A program made the position numbers and the translations under genes. A DNA stretch of 64,000 nucleotides, taken from NCBI RefSeq assembly GCF_021130785.1, contig NC_060213.1:133624001-133688000 (forward strand). Reading direction: 5' to 3'. The notes under the pieces are model-generated. The model made no database searches. It had not been told where the DNA came from and saw nothing but the letters and a program-made list of their open reading frames with translations. Below, piece by piece: positions 63,593-64,000 of this stretch; positions within the stretch are counted from its first letter, which is position 1; the number at the start of each line of letters is the position of its first letter. This DNA comes from Homalodisca vitripennis. Lineage: Eukaryota > Arthropoda > Insecta > Hemiptera > Cicadellidae.

Positions 63593-63927
63593 AGCCAGTC
63601 AGCACAACCCAGGGATGTATCAGTTGTACGAAGAGGGTTACATGACAAAAGCTGTGTTTCTGCTGAGAGACATTATCGCTGTAGTTGTGGTCGGTGTGAA
63701 AGCTCTGCTATCCGATTTTGACTGTTTCCTTATTTCTGGGTGACGACGAAACAACTAAATATTTTAATGTTAAATACGCAAACACTTATTGAATAAAAAG
63801 CAACGCATAACATACAATGCATATGCATAAACTGCATAATAGCAACTTTAATATAACACAATTATAATATTGAATTTATACTTTACCAACAACACAAATT
63901 GAAGTTATATACCCTTCCATGTAAAGT
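63593..63927. other. Copy C resumes after piggyBac
   Basis: Matches copy A from about 22,924 to about 23,250, closely at first and more loosely near the end. No gene. Confidence 0.7.
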
Positions 63928-64000
63928 TGTACCGAATGACGATAACACATGGGGGTGGTAACTTCTGAGGTTGTAGTAGTAAATACTCGAATTGCAAAGT
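63928..64000 (+). mobile_element. Probable start of another LTR, cut by the window edge
   Basis: Homology to copies A and B stops at 63,927. The new sequence begins TGTACCGA, exactly as the solo-LTR candidate at 42,097, and both then have a TGGGG...GTAACT string within the first 50 bases. Only 73 bases are visible, so this is suggestive only. Confidence 0.4.

Larger units (their letters stand above)
49276..64000 (+). repeat. Large tandem unit, copy C (runs off the window)
   Basis: The third direct copy. It is interrupted by the piggyBac-like element and, 72 bases before the window end, by a probable LTR. It has a deletion of roughly 105 bp near 57,872 relative to A and B, just upstream of the TA-ended element. 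The right end of the array is not in view. Confidence 0.85.

Noticed and set aside
13506..64000. False duplication by the assembler (haplotypes joined end to end)
   Set aside because: Each copy has its own insertions and deletions, and three copies with intermediate seams are present. It is not fully excluded without reads.

Overview
The window looks like repeat-dominated intergenic or heterochromatic DNA from an arthropod, most likely an insect. It is AT-rich, has no operons or long host reading frames, and carries insect-type transposable elements: a piggyBac-like transposon, an R1-clade LINE and a CR1/Jockey-type LINE. The species cannot be named from the sequence. I found no convincing host protein gene and no rRNA or tRNA gene. 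Every coding region I can support is a broken transposon gene.

Layout. Bases 1-10.4 kb are AT-rich single-copy DNA with small dispersed-repeat fragments, a TA microsatellite (6.2 kb) and a GC-richer stretch with CCAAT and CRE-like motifs (about 4.39-4.56 kb). Bases 10.4-13.0 kb are a satellite of about fifteen 180-bp units. From 13,506 to the window end lies a head-to-tail array of a large non-coding unit, about 15 kb without insertions. Copy A is 13,506-27,540, copy B 27,541-49,275 and copy C 49,276-64,000, running off the end. A 78-bp minisatellite marks the A/B and B/C seams.

The copies are related but carry private insertions. B has a 4.9-kb CR1/Jockey-like LINE (34,900-39,812), a 722-bp solo-LTR candidate (42,097-42,818), a 5'-truncated R1-clade LINE (45,661-47,277), an extra AT microsatellite and a small templated inversion (48,198-48,232). 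C has a 3.6-kb piggyBac-like transposon (59,962-63,588) with perfect 14-bp terminal inverted repeats, and the first bases of what looks like another LTR at 63,928. The empty sites in the sister copies let each insertion be placed to within a few bases.

Shared by all three copies are older short elements: a 20-bp inverted repeat around a hammerhead-ribozyme-like core, a roughly 218-bp MITE-like element, a dispersed element ending in a long TA run and carrying a CTCF-like motif, and degenerate copies of a 'GGCTGAGCGTTAGCG' family. The relative similarity of A, B and C changes along the unit, which suggests gene conversion or unequal exchange. Many differences between repeat copies are one-base homopolymer indels, so some may be sequencing or polishing error. 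This also limits how firmly the transposon genes can be called dead.
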